Shown one piece after another: positions 26,275 through 36,385 of a DNA stretch of 64,000 bases. Every line of letters begins with the position of its first letter. Position 1 is the stretch's first letter. The position numbers were made by a program, and so were the translations under genes. The notes beneath the pieces are model-generated. The model was not told the origin of the DNA. It ran no database searches and saw nothing but the letters and a program-made list of their open reading frames with translations. This DNA comes from JAZKFT01 sp039925965 (GTDB lineage: Bacteria > Bacteroidota > Bacteroidia > Chitinophagales > Chitinophagaceae), in assembly GCA_039925965.1 (NCBI GenBank), contig JBDSXW010000006.1, forward strand, positions 1-64,000, written 5' to 3'.

Positions 26275-27504
26275 TCAATACAGCATCCGCACCTTAATCG
26301 TGCCCTTCACTTTCTTTAACAGATCAACCGCCTGGCGGCTGAGCTGTTTGTTGACATCCAGCACCACGTAGCCGATGGATTCGTTCGTCATGAGGTACTG
26401 GCCAAGGATATTGATTTTTGCCTTACTTAATGCGGTATTGATTTCGCTTAAAACACCGGGCACATTATTGTGGATATGAAGGATACGGTGCGCGCCTTCA
26501 AGCAAAGGCAGGTTGAGCGATGGGACGGTATGGCTGCCAAAGGTGACACCCTTTTCGAGGTAGGCAATCAGTTTACTGCTTACATCTACACCGATATTTT
26601 GTTGTGCTTCCTCCGTGCTGCCACCAATATGCGGGGTGAGGATCACATTACTCAGGCCTTGCAATGGCGTGCTGAAAGAATCGCCGTTTTTCTCTGGTTC
26701 TACCGGGAACACATCGATGGCGGATCCGCTCAAACTTCCGTCGAGCAAAGCCTGGCGCAGCGCTTCGAGGTCTACCACTTCTCCGCGGGCGTAATTGATG
26801 AGTATGCTACCTGGTTTAAATTGTTTCAGCAACTGTTTGTTCACCATATTTTTGGTCTGGCTGGTTTCGGGTACATGTAGTGTAACGATATCTGATTTAC
26901 CAACCAATTCCTTTAAACTGCGGCAGGCGCTGGCATTGCCCAGGGGTAACTTGGTAAGGGTATCATAAAAAAGCACTTTCATACCCATGCCTTCGGCGAG
27001 CACGCTTACCTGGCTACCGATATTGCCATAGCCGATAATTCCTAATGTTTTACCCCGGATTTCAAAACTTCCTTTAGCCTCTTTCATCCATTTTCCCTGG
27101 TGAGCAGCCAGGTTTTTATCGGTAATGCGACGGATCAGCAGGATCGACAACCCAATTACCAACTCAGCTACGCTGCGGGTATTGCTGTATGGAGCATTGA
27201 ATACTACCACGCCATGTTCGGTGGCACATTGCAGGTCTACCTGGTTTACGCCAATACAGAAACAGCCGATAGCTTGTAGCCTTGGCGCGGCTTCCAACAC
27301 TTTTTTGGTGATCAGGCTTTTGCTGCGGATCCCAAGCAGGTGTACGTCTTTGATCTCTTTAATCAGGTCTTCTTCGCTTAAGGCACCGCTGTATTTTTTT
27401 ACGTTGTAGCCTGCATCTTTAATGTTGGCGATGGCCGTTTCGCTGATGTTTTCCAGCAGCAGTATGTTTATTTTTTCCTTGGGATAACTGGTTGTTTTGC
27501 TCAT
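26275..27504 (-). CDS. serA: phosphoglycerate dehydrogenase (SerA)
   Basis: A 409-residue enzyme oxidising 3-phosphoglycerate with NAD, the first step of serine synthesis. It has a D-isomer 2-hydroxyacid dehydrogenase fold with GIIGYGNIGSQV for NAD binding, the catalytic Arg/Glu/His set (INYARGEVVD, LTPHIGG), and a C-terminal ACT domain (HIHNNVPGVLSEIN to the end) for serine feedback. Length equals the E. coli enzyme (410). The frame runs upstream to 27630, but ATG 27504 is chosen because a promoter box lies 5 nt before it and the homologous start is there. Confidence 0.93.
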   Translation of the reverse strand: MSKTTSYPKEKINILLLENISETAIANIKDAGYNVKKYSGALSEEDLIKEIKDVHLLGIRSKSLITKKVLEAAPRLQAIGCFCIGVNQVDLQCATEHGVVVFNAPYSNTRSVAELVIGLSILLIRRITDKNLAAHQGKWMKEAKGSFEIRGKTLGIIGYGNIGSQVSVLAEGMGMKVLFYDTLTKLPLGNASACRSLKELVGKSDIVTLHVPETSQTKNMVNKQLLKQFKPGSILINYARGEVVDLEALRQALLDGSLSGSAIDVFPVEPEKNGDSFSTPLQGLSNVILTPHIGGSTEEAQQNIGVDVSSKLIAYLEKGVTFGSHTVPSLNLPLLEGAHRILHIHNNVPGVLSEINTALSKAKINILGQYLMTNESIGYVVLDVNKQLSRQAVDLLKKVKGTIKVRMLY

Positions 27505-27509
27505 GGCGG

Positions 27510-27517
27510 CAAATATA
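27510..27517 (-). promoter_or_regulatory. -7 box TATATTTG of serA, 5 nt before ATG
   Basis: A perfect TAnnTTTG box followed by CCGCC and ATG on the minus strand, the same arrangement as lepA (TATATTTG, CCGCCTT, ATG). Predicts a leaderless serA mRNA. Confidence 0.55.
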
Positions 27518-27653
27518 GTATGTGGTGGGGAGTGAATAGTCAATAAAATTGATAGACAATTGGAGGAATGGAAACGCGGATGAGATGGATTGAGCGGATA
27601 CTTTGTGTTCGGTGTTTGGTTTTTGCTCACTGTAATCTTTCGGACTCATAGCT

Positions 27654-28469
27654 TCATGCCTCCAGCGTCAGGCGTTTCCAAGCAGTTATTAACCAAATGC
27701 CCACTACAGCCATAATCAACGTATAAGGTAGTATCCAGGTAAGGGTATTGAGTTTGGAGGCATCGAAACTGCCCGCTGCAATTTTCACAATGCCTTTTCC
27801 ATTCATGGATGGGTGCCGCGGTAATAGTAATTGGAGAAAATTCCAGCCAAAGTGGATACCAACGGGTAACGCCAGATTTTTTGTTTTGAGGTATGCCAGT
27901 GCAAATATCAGGGAGCCGATACCAGTGGTAAACATCGTGGAGGCTACATCGATGGCCGACATGCCGCCATCAAGGTGCATCAGGCCGAAGAGTAGGGCTA
28001 TGATGATTTGTGCAGGCCACAGGCCATATTTTTTTAATAATAATTGGAATGGATAGCCACGGAAAGCCAGCTCCTGAACATAAGCAGAGGCGAACACGGC
28101 CACGAATGCCCCGGCAATTTTTAGCGAGGGCAAATTTGCATTTTCCCAGCGGAAGCCGGTTTGCCATTTTACAATAAAAGCTGCGGTTACCAACATGCAC
28201 ATACCTACAACCGTACCCGTAATAAGCTGCTTCCAATGGTGGTTGTTGAGTGGCCGCCAGCCAATCTCGTCCAACTTCCGCCCTTCCAGTGTAAGAATGA
28301 ATTTGGTAAAGAAGATGACGGACAGGCAGAGGAATATATTGACCGCCATTTCCCCAAGCGGCCCCACAAACTGGGTAAGGAAAATAAGGCCATAGTTAGT
28401 ACCCACATAAATGGCTACTTTAAGTAATGGATGAAGTTGTTGGTACTTTATAGCTAAAGCCTGTTGCAT
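27654..28469 (-). CDS. CPBP-family intramembrane metalloprotease homologue
   Basis: A 271-residue protein with about seven or eight transmembrane helices and the CPBP/Abi motifs: motif 1 VQELAFRG (131-138), motif 2 FGLMH (161-165), and motif 3 HFGWN (206-210). The family includes CAAX prenyl proteases and bacteriocin-immunity proteins. Motif 1 normally starts with two glutamates; here the first is Gln132, with Glu133 and Arg137 kept. Either one Glu suffices or activity is altered. It starts 19 nt downstream of the stop codon of tex (28489), so the two are probably cotranscribed. Confidence 0.83.
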   Translation of the reverse strand: MQQALAIKYQQLHPLLKVAIYVGTNYGLIFLTQFVGPLGEMAVNIFLCLSVIFFTKFILTLEGRKLDEIGWRPLNNHHWKQLITGTVVGMCMLVTAAFIVKWQTGFRWENANLPSLKIAGAFVAVFASAYVQELAFRGYPFQLLLKKYGLWPAQIIIALLFGLMHLDGGMSAIDVASTMFTTGIGSLIFALAYLKTKNLALPVGIHFGWNFLQLLLPRHPSMNGKGIVKIAAGSFDASKLNTLTWILPYTLIMAVVGIWLITAWKRLTLEA

Positions 28470-28488
28470 GTATCAGGTAATAGTACAA

Positions 28489-30735
28489 CTATTTCCCAAA
28501 CTTGCGCTTCAGCAATGCCAATGCATCTTCCATCGTCTCCGGCTCTTTCTGCGTTGCCGGTTTCTGGTTTCTGGTTGCCGGTAATTTATTCCCCGGGCCT
28601 TTAGGCGCGGGAGGGGTTGTATATTTTTCATCTGCCTGCTTAATGCTCAAAGCAATCCTTTTCCGTAGCACATCCACTTCCATCACTTTCACCATCACCT
28701 GCATATTCAGCTTCAAAACCTCGGCCGGGTCACTGACGTATTTGTGGGCGATCTCACTCACATGCACCAGGCCGTCCTGCTTTACACCAATGTCTACAAA
28801 AGCTCCGAAGCGGGTAATATTGGTTACGATGCCCGGCACTACCATACCTATATTCACATCGTCGATTTTGTAAATATTGGCAAACTCAAAACTCTGTACC
28901 GTACTCCGCGGATCCAGTCCTGGCTTGATAAGTTCCTTAATAATGTCCTTTACGGTGAGTTCGCCTAAAAACGCATATTTTTTTGGATCAACTGTTTTAA
29001 GCAGTTTTTCATTGCCGATCAGCTCTTCAGTTTTTACACCCAGGTCGGCAGCTATTTGCTTTACGATCGTATAACTTTCAGGGTGTACGGCACTTGCATC
29101 CAGTGCATTGTCGCCTTGCGGAATGCGCAGAAAACCGGCACATTGTTCAAAGGCTTTGTCGCCCAGGCGTGGCACTTTTTTAAGCTGATTCCGGTTGCTG
29201 AATTTACCGATCTCATTACGGTAGTCTATAATATTTTTGGCGATGGTATCGCCAATGCCGCTTACATAACTCAGTAGATGTTTGCTGGCTGTATTGAGAT
29301 TTACGCCCACGGTGTTTACACAACTTACCACCGTTTGATCCAGCTTTTCTTTCAACCGTACCTGATTTACATCGTGCTGATATTGACCCACGCCAATAGC
29401 CTTGGCGTCAATCTTTACCAGCTCTGCCAGCGGGTCCATCAGCCGGCGGCCAATGCTTACCGATCCCCTTACCGTGACATCTTCATTGGGAAACTCTTCC
29501 CGGGCGGTTTCAGAGGCAGAGTACACGGATGCGCCGTCTTCATTCACCATGAAAATGGGCAGACCCGTTTCCAGTTTTTTTACAAATAACTCGGTTTCCC
29601 GGCCGGCGGTGCCATCGCCTATTGCGAAGGCTTCTATCTTATATTTATCCACCAGGTCCTTGATCTTGTAACCATCGCTTACCACTTTATTATTTTCATG
29701 TGGGAAGATGAGATCCGTTTTCAGTAATTCACCTTTTTCATCCAGGCACACCACTTTGCAGCCACTGCGGTAACCGGGGTCAATGGCCAATACCCTCTTA
29801 CTGCCCAGTGGCGATGAAAGTAGTAATTGCCGCAGGTTTTCAGCAAAAACATTGATGGCTTCTTCATCGCTTTTTTGCTTGGTGGCTATGCGGAATTCAC
29901 TTTCCAGGCTGGGTTGCAGCAAGCGTTTGTAAGCATCTTTGATCGCCTTGCGGATATGTGGGGTGCAGTCGTTGATGCCCATGATATACTGGTCTTCGAT
30001 CTTTTCAATAGCGTATGCTTCATCGGGCTCAATACCAATTCGTAAAAAGCCTTCCATAAAGCCACGCAGCACCGCCAAAGCCCGGTGGCTCGGCACTTTC
30101 ATGATGAGTTCGCTATAATCGAAATAATCTTTGTATTTAATCGCTTCCTGTTCTTTGCCCGCCAGCACTTTACTTACCAGCCTCCCTTCATCTTCAAAAA
30201 TCTTCCGCATTTTGGCCCGCACCTGGGCGTCCTCATTTACAATCTCGGCGATGATATCCCGGGCGCCCTGCAGCGCATCTTCAATCGTCAGTACCTTATC
30301 GCTCATTAAGGTTGCAGCAAAAGCATTCAGGTCAAGATCTTTTTGCTCCAACAATATTGTTGCCAATGGTTCCAGTCCATTTTCCCGGGCGGTTTGGGCC
30401 TTGGTTTTACGTTTGGGTTTGTACGGCAGGTAAATATCTTCCAGCTCATTGATCGTGGAAGCCTTGTTCAGCTTGGCTTGCAGCGCCTCAGTCATCTTGC
30501 CCTGCTCGCTGATGGTTTTTTCGATAAAGGTTTTCCGCTCACTGAATTCCTTTTGAAACTTTCCTTCATCCTGTATTTGCTGTATCTGAACCTCGTCCAT
30601 ATTGCCGGTCATATCCTTACGGTAGCGGGCTATAAACGGAATGGTACTTCCTTCGCTAAGCAATTGCAATACCGCTTCCACCGACTGTAGCCGGATCCCT
30701 AATTTTCCTGAAACACCTTGTGCAAACTCCATCAT
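28489..30735 (-). CDS. tex: Tex-family RNA-binding transcriptional accessory protein
   Basis: A 748-residue protein that binds RNA and affects transcription, related to eukaryotic Spt6. The order is: Tex N-terminal helical domain (STIPFIARYRKDMTG at 31-45), YqgF/RNase H-like domain (VLAIDPGYRSGCKVVCLDE), helix-hairpin-helix domains (VNLNTASKHLLSYVSGIG), and a C-terminal S1 domain (GMVVPGIVTNITRFGAFVDIGV). The last ~30 residues are a low-complexity PATRNQKPATQK tail. Start at 30735 (the next codon is also ATG). A TACTTTCG box at 30775-30782 (one mismatch to TAnnTTTG) is a likely promoter. Confidence 0.95.
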   Translation of the reverse strand: MMEFAQGVSGKLGIRLQSVEAVLQLLSEGSTIPFIARYRKDMTGNMDEVQIQQIQDEGKFQKEFSERKTFIEKTISEQGKMTEALQAKLNKASTINELEDIYLPYKPKRKTKAQTARENGLEPLATILLEQKDLDLNAFAATLMSDKVLTIEDALQGARDIIAEIVNEDAQVRAKMRKIFEDEGRLVSKVLAGKEQEAIKYKDYFDYSELIMKVPSHRALAVLRGFMEGFLRIGIEPDEAYAIEKIEDQYIMGINDCTPHIRKAIKDAYKRLLQPSLESEFRIATKQKSDEEAINVFAENLRQLLLSSPLGSKRVLAIDPGYRSGCKVVCLDEKGELLKTDLIFPHENNKVVSDGYKIKDLVDKYKIEAFAIGDGTAGRETELFVKKLETGLPIFMVNEDGASVYSASETAREEFPNEDVTVRGSVSIGRRLMDPLAELVKIDAKAIGVGQYQHDVNQVRLKEKLDQTVVSCVNTVGVNLNTASKHLLSYVSGIGDTIAKNIIDYRNEIGKFSNRNQLKKVPRLGDKAFEQCAGFLRIPQGDNALDASAVHPESYTIVKQIAADLGVKTEELIGNEKLLKTVDPKKYAFLGELTVKDIIKELIKPGLDPRSTVQSFEFANIYKIDDVNIGMVVPGIVTNITRFGAFVDIGVKQDGLVHVSEIAHKYVSDPAEVLKLNMQVMVKVMEVDVLRKRIALSIKQADEKYTTPPAPKGPGNKLPATRNQKPATQKEPETMEDALALLKRKFGK

Positions 30736-31140
30736 GATCGATCTTATTTTAGCCCCCGTTTTTATTACGGGGAGCGAAAGTAGCCGCCATCGGTTGTTTT
30801 ACCAACATGATTTTATGCAGGTAGTCTTGTTGCAGGCCATTTTTTTTTGTTGCCACGAATGGCACGAATAGCATTATGCAGGTTAACATTTGATTCGTGA
30901 ACTATTCGGGTAGTATTTTTATTCCAGCAATGGTACTACTATGAAACCTAGTTGCGACGCTCCGTTCAGGGACGGTGGTACTATTGGGCTAATTGTTATT
31001 CATAGCCGTTCATTTAATCTACTCTTAAATAAAAAATACCGATCGATTTAGCAGCAACTGGAAAAATGAAAGCCTGTAACACAAAGGCCACTTCCGTTGA
31101 AAGAAGTGGCCTTTGACAATTTGAGAAAAACAAATGGGAT
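30736..31140. other. 405-bp gap: tex leader, dispersed repeat words, hairpin
   Basis: Next to tex is a possible promoter (30775-30782) and a small hairpin CCCCGT/ACGGGG (30754-30772). At 30850-30882 are the words GCCACGAATGGCACGAATAG...TATGCAGG, which recur almost unchanged near 60751-60789. A 12-bp stem AAAGGCCACTTC/GAAGTGGCCTTT at 31083-31114 could end the S8 protease transcript but lacks a clear U-tract. I see no gene. Confidence 0.6.
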
Positions 31141-34100
31141 TTACTGAACCAAGATTTTACCAGTGGCAAGTACAGTATCCCCGTTTTTAATACTATAAAA
31201 ATATACACCTGCAGCCTGCAGCGGTAGCGCAATACTCTGGGAACCACTCAAGAGCAGGTGGTTGAATACTTGCCTTCCGGTAGCATCCACTATAGATAGG
31301 TTTCCTTTAACACCCGTAAAATTCACCTGAACAGGGTTGCCTTTGCTGATGATGGTTGGGTACAAAGTGCTGATGAGCGACTTCCCATTTTCGAGCAACA
31401 CGATACCCGTGTACAAAATCCTGCCTGTGTTCTCCGTGATTTTGATACGGTAGAAATTCTTGCCTGTAAGTGGCGTTGCATCGGTAAAGTCGAATGGTGA
31501 TGAACAACGGTTTTGGGTGGTAGCCATCGTGCCGATGGAACTAAATGAACTTCCATTACTGCTTCGCTCAACGTCGAATATAGCCGCAGTGCCGGCGCAG
31601 GTTACCTTCCAGCTCAGCTGGTTTACATTGCCTTGCCTGATACCGGTAAAAGACTCCACAGTGATCGGAAGCGGGAATGGATTGGTCTGCACTACGAAAC
31701 CGCTGAAGCCAACCACATCTACAGAAACTTCCCAACGGCTGGCGCTTCCATTCCACACAATATCCGCATCAGCAGGATCCAGCACTACCGGGTTGCCTGA
31801 GTAGGTGCCGGGAAGACCTGTGCCGTTACTACTGTTGCCAGGGTATTTTCCAATCCTGAGGTTGGCTTTACCAACTGCATCGGCCGGGTTAGCGGGCAGA
31901 TCCAACAAGGTATTTGGAGCGCTGTTAAACGCAGTGAACTCTGCCTGGGTGAAGTATAAGGTCACCCTTCCTGTGGCGTTAGCCGTGTTGGTTACCGGCG
32001 TTATCTGGTAGTGTCTTGAAACAAATGGATCGCCACCATAAGTGGGTACACCGGCTTCCAGCCAAACACGGCCAACCACGCTTCCGGTCACCGCTGTTGC
32101 AGCACTGCCATTTGGCACCAGTTGGGCGATCAACTGGCAACTGCTGTTGATAAACTGGTTGCTGCTGTTGATGTCGCGGGTATCGTCAGAATTAATAGTA
32201 GCAATCGTACCGGCGAGCTGTGCTGTGGAATAAACTACAGACCGGAAACGGTAGTCCACGAAAGGATCATTCCAGGTGGCACCGTCGTCGGAAGAAAAGA
32301 GCGAACGGCCGTGAGGGGATGATGCATCCCTTCTTATAAACCAACTACCGCTACCAGCTCCTGGTACCATTACAATAAAGTAATCGGTACCATTTGTAAC
32401 AGAAACATTAAGGCTGCTGAGATCAAAATAATTCCATGCAAACCTTGCGAAATCAGCTACCGGAATATTCTTTGTGCCAAGTAATGTGCCCGGCACACCA
32501 GCGTTATTGGTTCTTACTTCCACCGCCATGGAAGTCGCATTAAATGTGCTATTACCCATAGAGACATAGAAGCCGCCCAATTTTCCAGAGATATCTGGGG
32601 TAAACCGCACAGCAGGGCGTTGGGTCGTAAAGCCGGTGCTTCCGTCCTGTCCTGCAGCATTGGTATTGGAATTATCGTATTGATAGGTTTTTCTTTGGGC
32701 CGGGCCGCAATTGAATGCGGATGCTACGGCTTTAAAAATATCCAGTTTGCCGTACCCCCAGACAGGATTAGGGGTGGCGGAAGTTGCTTCCGTCAGCACG
32801 TCTTTACTAGCCGTGCTTGTCATAAGGTTTCTCACCTGCACTGCTGTAAGGGTTGGATTGGCCTGGAGTAACAATGCAGCCGCGCCCGCTATTCCCGGGG
32901 AAGCCATACTGGTACCTTGTTCGATAAGGTATAAACCGTTCACCGCTACGTAGGTAGGTGAATTGGGGGCATCCGAAGACAGAACTGACGCTACAGCCTG
33001 GCCGGCTGCGGCTAAATCGGGTTTTTGAACAAGGTCCCTTCTTGGCCCCAATGCACTGAAAGTGGCGATATTATCCTGTTGTGTCGGGGGGTTATAAGCG
33101 AATCCGCCGCCAGCACCTTCGGAATACCAGGACAGTTTTGCTACATAGGCGGCAGCGGTAATAGCGGTTGTAGCAGTGCCCGGAGACCCTACAAGCATGT
33201 TATTATCACCGCCAATAACGGTAGTGCCGGCAAAATTGGTGTTAGTGTAGTTAAGCCAGCCATCAACCCTGATGTTGCTGGCGCCATTGTTGGTGATGGC
33301 CAGCGTCCAAACGCCACCCGGATTTCCAACGCCTGTCGTAACCCTTGTTACATATAGGTTTACAAACCGGTCGCCGTTAGCCGCATCGATTGTATTGTTA
33401 AGGTTTGTGTTGAAGTTACCCGCCATTACGGGTCCAGCAATACCCTGACCGGCGGTTGCAGTAGCAAAACTGGCATCTGGAGCAGTAATCTTAGCTGTTA
33501 CCGCGGTATTGTCATTTGCCCAATAACTAAACTGGAAAACGTCGGTACCCAATGTGCCGGCCGGAACTGAAAAGGACACGGAGCTTGTGGCCCCAGGCGT
33601 AATGTTAAGCTGGTTATGAATTGCAGTACCATTGTCGTTACCTGCAGAGATACAAACCACCCTGCCAGGGGCAGAATTGGAAAAATTATCAACGGCAATT
33701 TCTGCAGAACGGGTGCCATCGTGGGCACCACTCTGTCCGCCAATGCTCATGTTCAATACCACAGGCTTACCAAGAGATGTGGACAGTGCCTGTAAATAAG
33801 CCAGGGCATTTATCTGGTTGGCCGTGCTAAATGATCCGTCACCGCCTTTGATCATAACAATATCGGCCTCAGGCGCAATGCCTGAATATTTTCTGGACGC
33901 AAGCGCTGCTCCGTTACCGGTCATCGTGCCTGAAGTATGCGAGCCATGCCCGTTGACATCTCTTTCCCTGACAAAATTGGCGGGCGTACCGTCGAGTTCG
34001 TCATTAATCTGCGCCTGGGTATATTCTACACCATAACCAAATGGGGCAGGTGATACCTCGCCGGCGCCAGGCGTTAGTGTTTGATCCCAAAGCCTGATAA

Positions 34101-34695
34101 TGCGGCTTTTGGTCTGATCGGTTGGATCCCTGAAATCGGGGTGGTCCCAATCGATACCTGAATCGAAAATTGCGGCAATAACGCCCCTGCCCTTATACAC
34201 GGTGTTATTTAACCGTCCCTGGTGCAGTAAAGAAGCACCGGATCCACCAACAGAAAGGTCGTTGTTAGCATGATCAAACTGGGGAGCTTCTATATACGTT
34301 ACCTCGTTCATAGCTGCCATCTGGCCCAGTTGGTCGAGCGTTACCCAGGCGGTTACTAATTTGGGTAGCTCGGCCTGTACCACAATTGATTTGCTACGTA
34401 AGGCGGTTGCATTTTGGGTATACACAATACACTCATAGCGTTTCTCCAGCGTAGTTTTTCCAGGCATAAATCCTTCAGTAGGTTGCACTTTATACAATTC
34501 AGGAAAATTGTTGAAAGCCACCGTCGATAATTCGGTTTTGTGATCCAGTACATACCGGAAAACCGGGTCTACTTTATAGGCAAAACCCGCGCTCAGTTGG
34601 GAAAATGCCGGCGCAACAATACTTGCAAATAAAATCACAGAAACAAAACGCCTGACGTTCCTGAGAGACTGCTGCATGTAAATTTTTTTCTTCAT
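31141..34695 (-). CDS. secreted S8 (subtilisin-like) protease with T9SS type A tail
   Basis: About 1184 residues. After the signal peptide (ending APAFSQ, about 33) comes a propeptide-like region, then the S8 domain with Asp in IFDSGIDWDHPDF (about 178), His in NGHGSHTSGTMTGNG, and Ser in EQGTSMASPGIAGAAALL. A ~200-residue insert with beta strands (FQFSYWANDNTAVT) lies between His and Ser, as in C5a-peptidase-like members. The rest is beta-sandwich domains and a C-terminal T9SS sorting domain (LYPTIISKGNPVQVNFTG ... AAGVYFYSIKNGDTVL). It degrades extracellular protein. ATG 34695 is chosen over an in-frame start at 34782; ATG 34677 is an alternative. Confidence 0.92.
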   Translation of the reverse strand: MKKKIYMQQSLRNVRRFVSVILFASIVAPAFSQLSAGFAYKVDPVFRYVLDHKTELSTVAFNNFPELYKVQPTEGFMPGKTTLEKRYECIVYTQNATALRSKSIVVQAELPKLVTAWVTLDQLGQMAAMNEVTYIEAPQFDHANNDLSVGGSGASLLHQGRLNNTVYKGRGVIAAIFDSGIDWDHPDFRDPTDQTKSRIIRLWDQTLTPGAGEVSPAPFGYGVEYTQAQINDELDGTPANFVRERDVNGHGSHTSGTMTGNGAALASRKYSGIAPEADIVMIKGGDGSFSTANQINALAYLQALSTSLGKPVVLNMSIGGQSGAHDGTRSAEIAVDNFSNSAPGRVVCISAGNDNGTAIHNQLNITPGATSSVSFSVPAGTLGTDVFQFSYWANDNTAVTAKITAPDASFATATAGQGIAGPVMAGNFNTNLNNTIDAANGDRFVNLYVTRVTTGVGNPGGVWTLAITNNGASNIRVDGWLNYTNTNFAGTTVIGGDNNMLVGSPGTATTAITAAAYVAKLSWYSEGAGGGFAYNPPTQQDNIATFSALGPRRDLVQKPDLAAAGQAVASVLSSDAPNSPTYVAVNGLYLIEQGTSMASPGIAGAAALLLQANPTLTAVQVRNLMTSTASKDVLTEATSATPNPVWGYGKLDIFKAVASAFNCGPAQRKTYQYDNSNTNAAGQDGSTGFTTQRPAVRFTPDISGKLGGFYVSMGNSTFNATSMAVEVRTNNAGVPGTLLGTKNIPVADFARFAWNYFDLSSLNVSVTNGTDYFIVMVPGAGSGSWFIRRDASSPHGRSLFSSDDGATWNDPFVDYRFRSVVYSTAQLAGTIATINSDDTRDINSSNQFINSSCQLIAQLVPNGSAATAVTGSVVGRVWLEAGVPTYGGDPFVSRHYQITPVTNTANATGRVTLYFTQAEFTAFNSAPNTLLDLPANPADAVGKANLRIGKYPGNSSNGTGLPGTYSGNPVVLDPADADIVWNGSASRWEVSVDVVGFSGFVVQTNPFPLPITVESFTGIRQGNVNQLSWKVTCAGTAAIFDVERSSNGSSFSSIGTMATTQNRCSSPFDFTDATPLTGKNFYRIKITENTGRILYTGIVLLENGKSLISTLYPTIISKGNPVQVNFTGVKGNLSIVDATGRQVFNHLLLSGSQSIALPLQAAGVYFYSIKNGDTVLATGKILVQ

Positions 34696-34917
34696 AAAAA
34701 AGATATTTGCTGATAAGATTAAAAATGAAAAGCAGGTGACTGGTATGTCATCTGCTCCTGGCAGCCGTAAAAGTATTGACAAAACGGATGGGGTAACTAC
34801 TCAATTTTTCCAAACCGGTGATTTTTTTCCCGGGAACTTTCCAGTGACGGAACCAGGGTTAAAACTACAATGGTGCAGGTTTTTATTCCCCGCTTGCAAA
34901 CTCTAACCTCGCCGCCC

Positions 34918-34925
34918 TATCTTTG
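34918..34925 (+). promoter_or_regulatory. nusB promoter (-7 TATCTTTG, -33 TTG)
   Basis: A perfect TAnnTTTG box with TTG at 34894-34896, a 21-nt gap. The predicted start is near 34930, which rules out the longer frame starting at 34870. Confidence 0.65.
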
Positions 34926-34956
34926 CGCCCCATCTAAAGAGTTCTTACGTCTAACC

Positions 34957-35886
34957 ATGATCAGTAGAAGAAATATCCGGGTAAAAGTAATGCAGGCGTT
35001 ATATGCTATCCGTGCCGAAGAAGGCAAAGCACTAATTACAGGTGATGCCAAAAGGCTGCTCAGCAAACATTTTGACCAAACACTTTCGCTTTTTACCTGG
35101 CTGGTATATGTGATGGTAGAAACGGCCCGCTACGCCGAAACCGATGCCCATTCCAAGGCGTCCAAACACCGGCCCACCACCGACGATCTTAATGTTCCAA
35201 CAAAAATTGCCGGTAACGAATTGTTGTGGAAAATGGTAGAATCCCCTTTTTACAAAGAAGCTATCGCCGAATTTAAGCCACGGCTGGATGATAACGACGA
35301 CTGGATAAAAAAGCTGTACAACCAACTTTTGGATAGTACGCCTTACGCCGTTTACAATGCAGAACAAGGCAGGGATAAAAAAAGCGAAAGAGAGATACTG
35401 GAGTTTATTTTTACCGACCTCATGCTGGCCAATGAAAGCTTTACCGAAAGCGCTGAATACCAATACAATAATTGGGACGACGATGCAGATATGCTCCGCC
35501 TGCTGGTGATGCAATTTCTACAAAAGCCCAACAGCTTCCGCATTGACGACATGATTAGCAGGGAAAAAAGAGATTTTGCCCAATTGCTGTTGCAAACTAC
35601 AGAAGAGCGCAGAGAGCAGCTCGACGAACTGATAAAACCCAAACTCCGCAACTGGGATGCTGAGCGAATTGCCTTACTGGATATGATCCTGATGGAGATG
35701 GGAACAGCCGAATTTTTATATTTCGAAACCATCCCACCCAAGGTGACCATTAATGAATACATAGACCTCGCTAAGGCCTACAGCACCCCGCAAAGCGGCC
35801 AGTTTGTAAATGGTATCCTTGATAATATTCGCAAAGACCTGGAGACAAACAACCAGCTTAACAAAGTGGCTTACAAAAAAGCCTGA
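34957..35886 (+). CDS. nusB: transcription antitermination factor NusB, long Bacteroidota form
   Basis: A 309-residue protein. It starts ISRRNIRVKVMQALYA like all NusB, and the C-terminal ~130 residues contain the NusB fold with LLLQTTEERREQLDELI, RIALLDMILMEMG, and TINEYIDLAKAYSTPQSGQFVNGILDNI. E. coli NusB is ~140 residues; the extra middle (about 60-180) is normal for Bacteroidota. NusB binds boxA RNA with NusE (S10) for antitermination in rRNA operons. It is first in the set nusB - DUF1573 - yajC - coaE. Confidence 0.93.
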   Translation: MISRRNIRVKVMQALYAIRAEEGKALITGDAKRLLSKHFDQTLSLFTWLVYVMVETARYAETDAHSKASKHRPTTDDLNVPTKIAGNELLWKMVESPFYKEAIAEFKPRLDDNDDWIKKLYNQLLDSTPYAVYNAEQGRDKKSEREILEFIFTDLMLANESFTESAEYQYNNWDDDADMLRLLVMQFLQKPNSFRIDDMISREKRDFAQLLLQTTEERREQLDELIKPKLRNWDAERIALLDMILMEMGTAEFLYFETIPPKVTINEYIDLAKAYSTPQSGQFVNGILDNIRKDLETNNQLNKVAYKKA

Positions 35887-35920
35887 TGAATCCTTTACAT
35901 TCGCCCAAAAATCAAATACT

Positions 35921-36385
35921 ATGTCATTGAGGCCTTTCTTTTTCGTCGCTTTTTTTTCGTCCGTGCTGGTTTCCTGTATCAATAATGATGTCAAGACCAA
36001 ACCCACGGCCGCAGATTCGGCCATAGCAGCCGAAAATGCGAAAGCTATGGACGACACCGCCAATTACACAACTATCGAATGGATAGATTCCGTGCGGGAT
36101 TTTGGTAAGGTGCAGGAAGGCCCTAAACTGGATATCCTGTTCAGGTTTAAAAATACCGGTACCAAGCCGCTGGTGATCGCCGATGTGCATCCCGGCTGTG
36201 GTTGTACGGTTGCTGAAAAGCCAACCCATCCCATCATGCCCGGCCAGGCAGGGGAAATCAAAGGACAATTTGAAACCAATGGTCATACAGGTGTCAATAA
36301 CAAAAGCATAACGGTAAGGGCTAATACCAAACCTGAACCGAGTTTCAATTTGAAATTCAGTGTGCAGGTGGAGAAGAAAGGTTAA
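35921..36385 (+). CDS. DUF1573 lipoprotein
   Basis: A 154-residue protein. A hydrophobic leader ends at a lipobox (SSVLVSC, Cys at about 18), so it should be lipid-anchored. The DUF1573 Ig-like domain (about 55-150) has DFGKVQEGPKLDILFRFKNTG and VHPGCGCTVAEKPT with the conserved Cys-Gly-Cys. Function is unknown; the domain resembles ASH/MSP-type folds. The start is ATG 35921, 34 nt after nusB; the nusB-DUF1573-yajC order is conserved in Bacteroidota. Confidence 0.88.
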   Translation: MSLRPFFFVAFFSSVLVSCINNDVKTKPTAADSAIAAENAKAMDDTANYTTIEWIDSVRDFGKVQEGPKLDILFRFKNTGTKPLVIADVHPGCGCTVAEKPTHPIMPGQAGEIKGQFETNGHTGVNNKSITVRANTKPEPSFNLKFSVQVEKKG

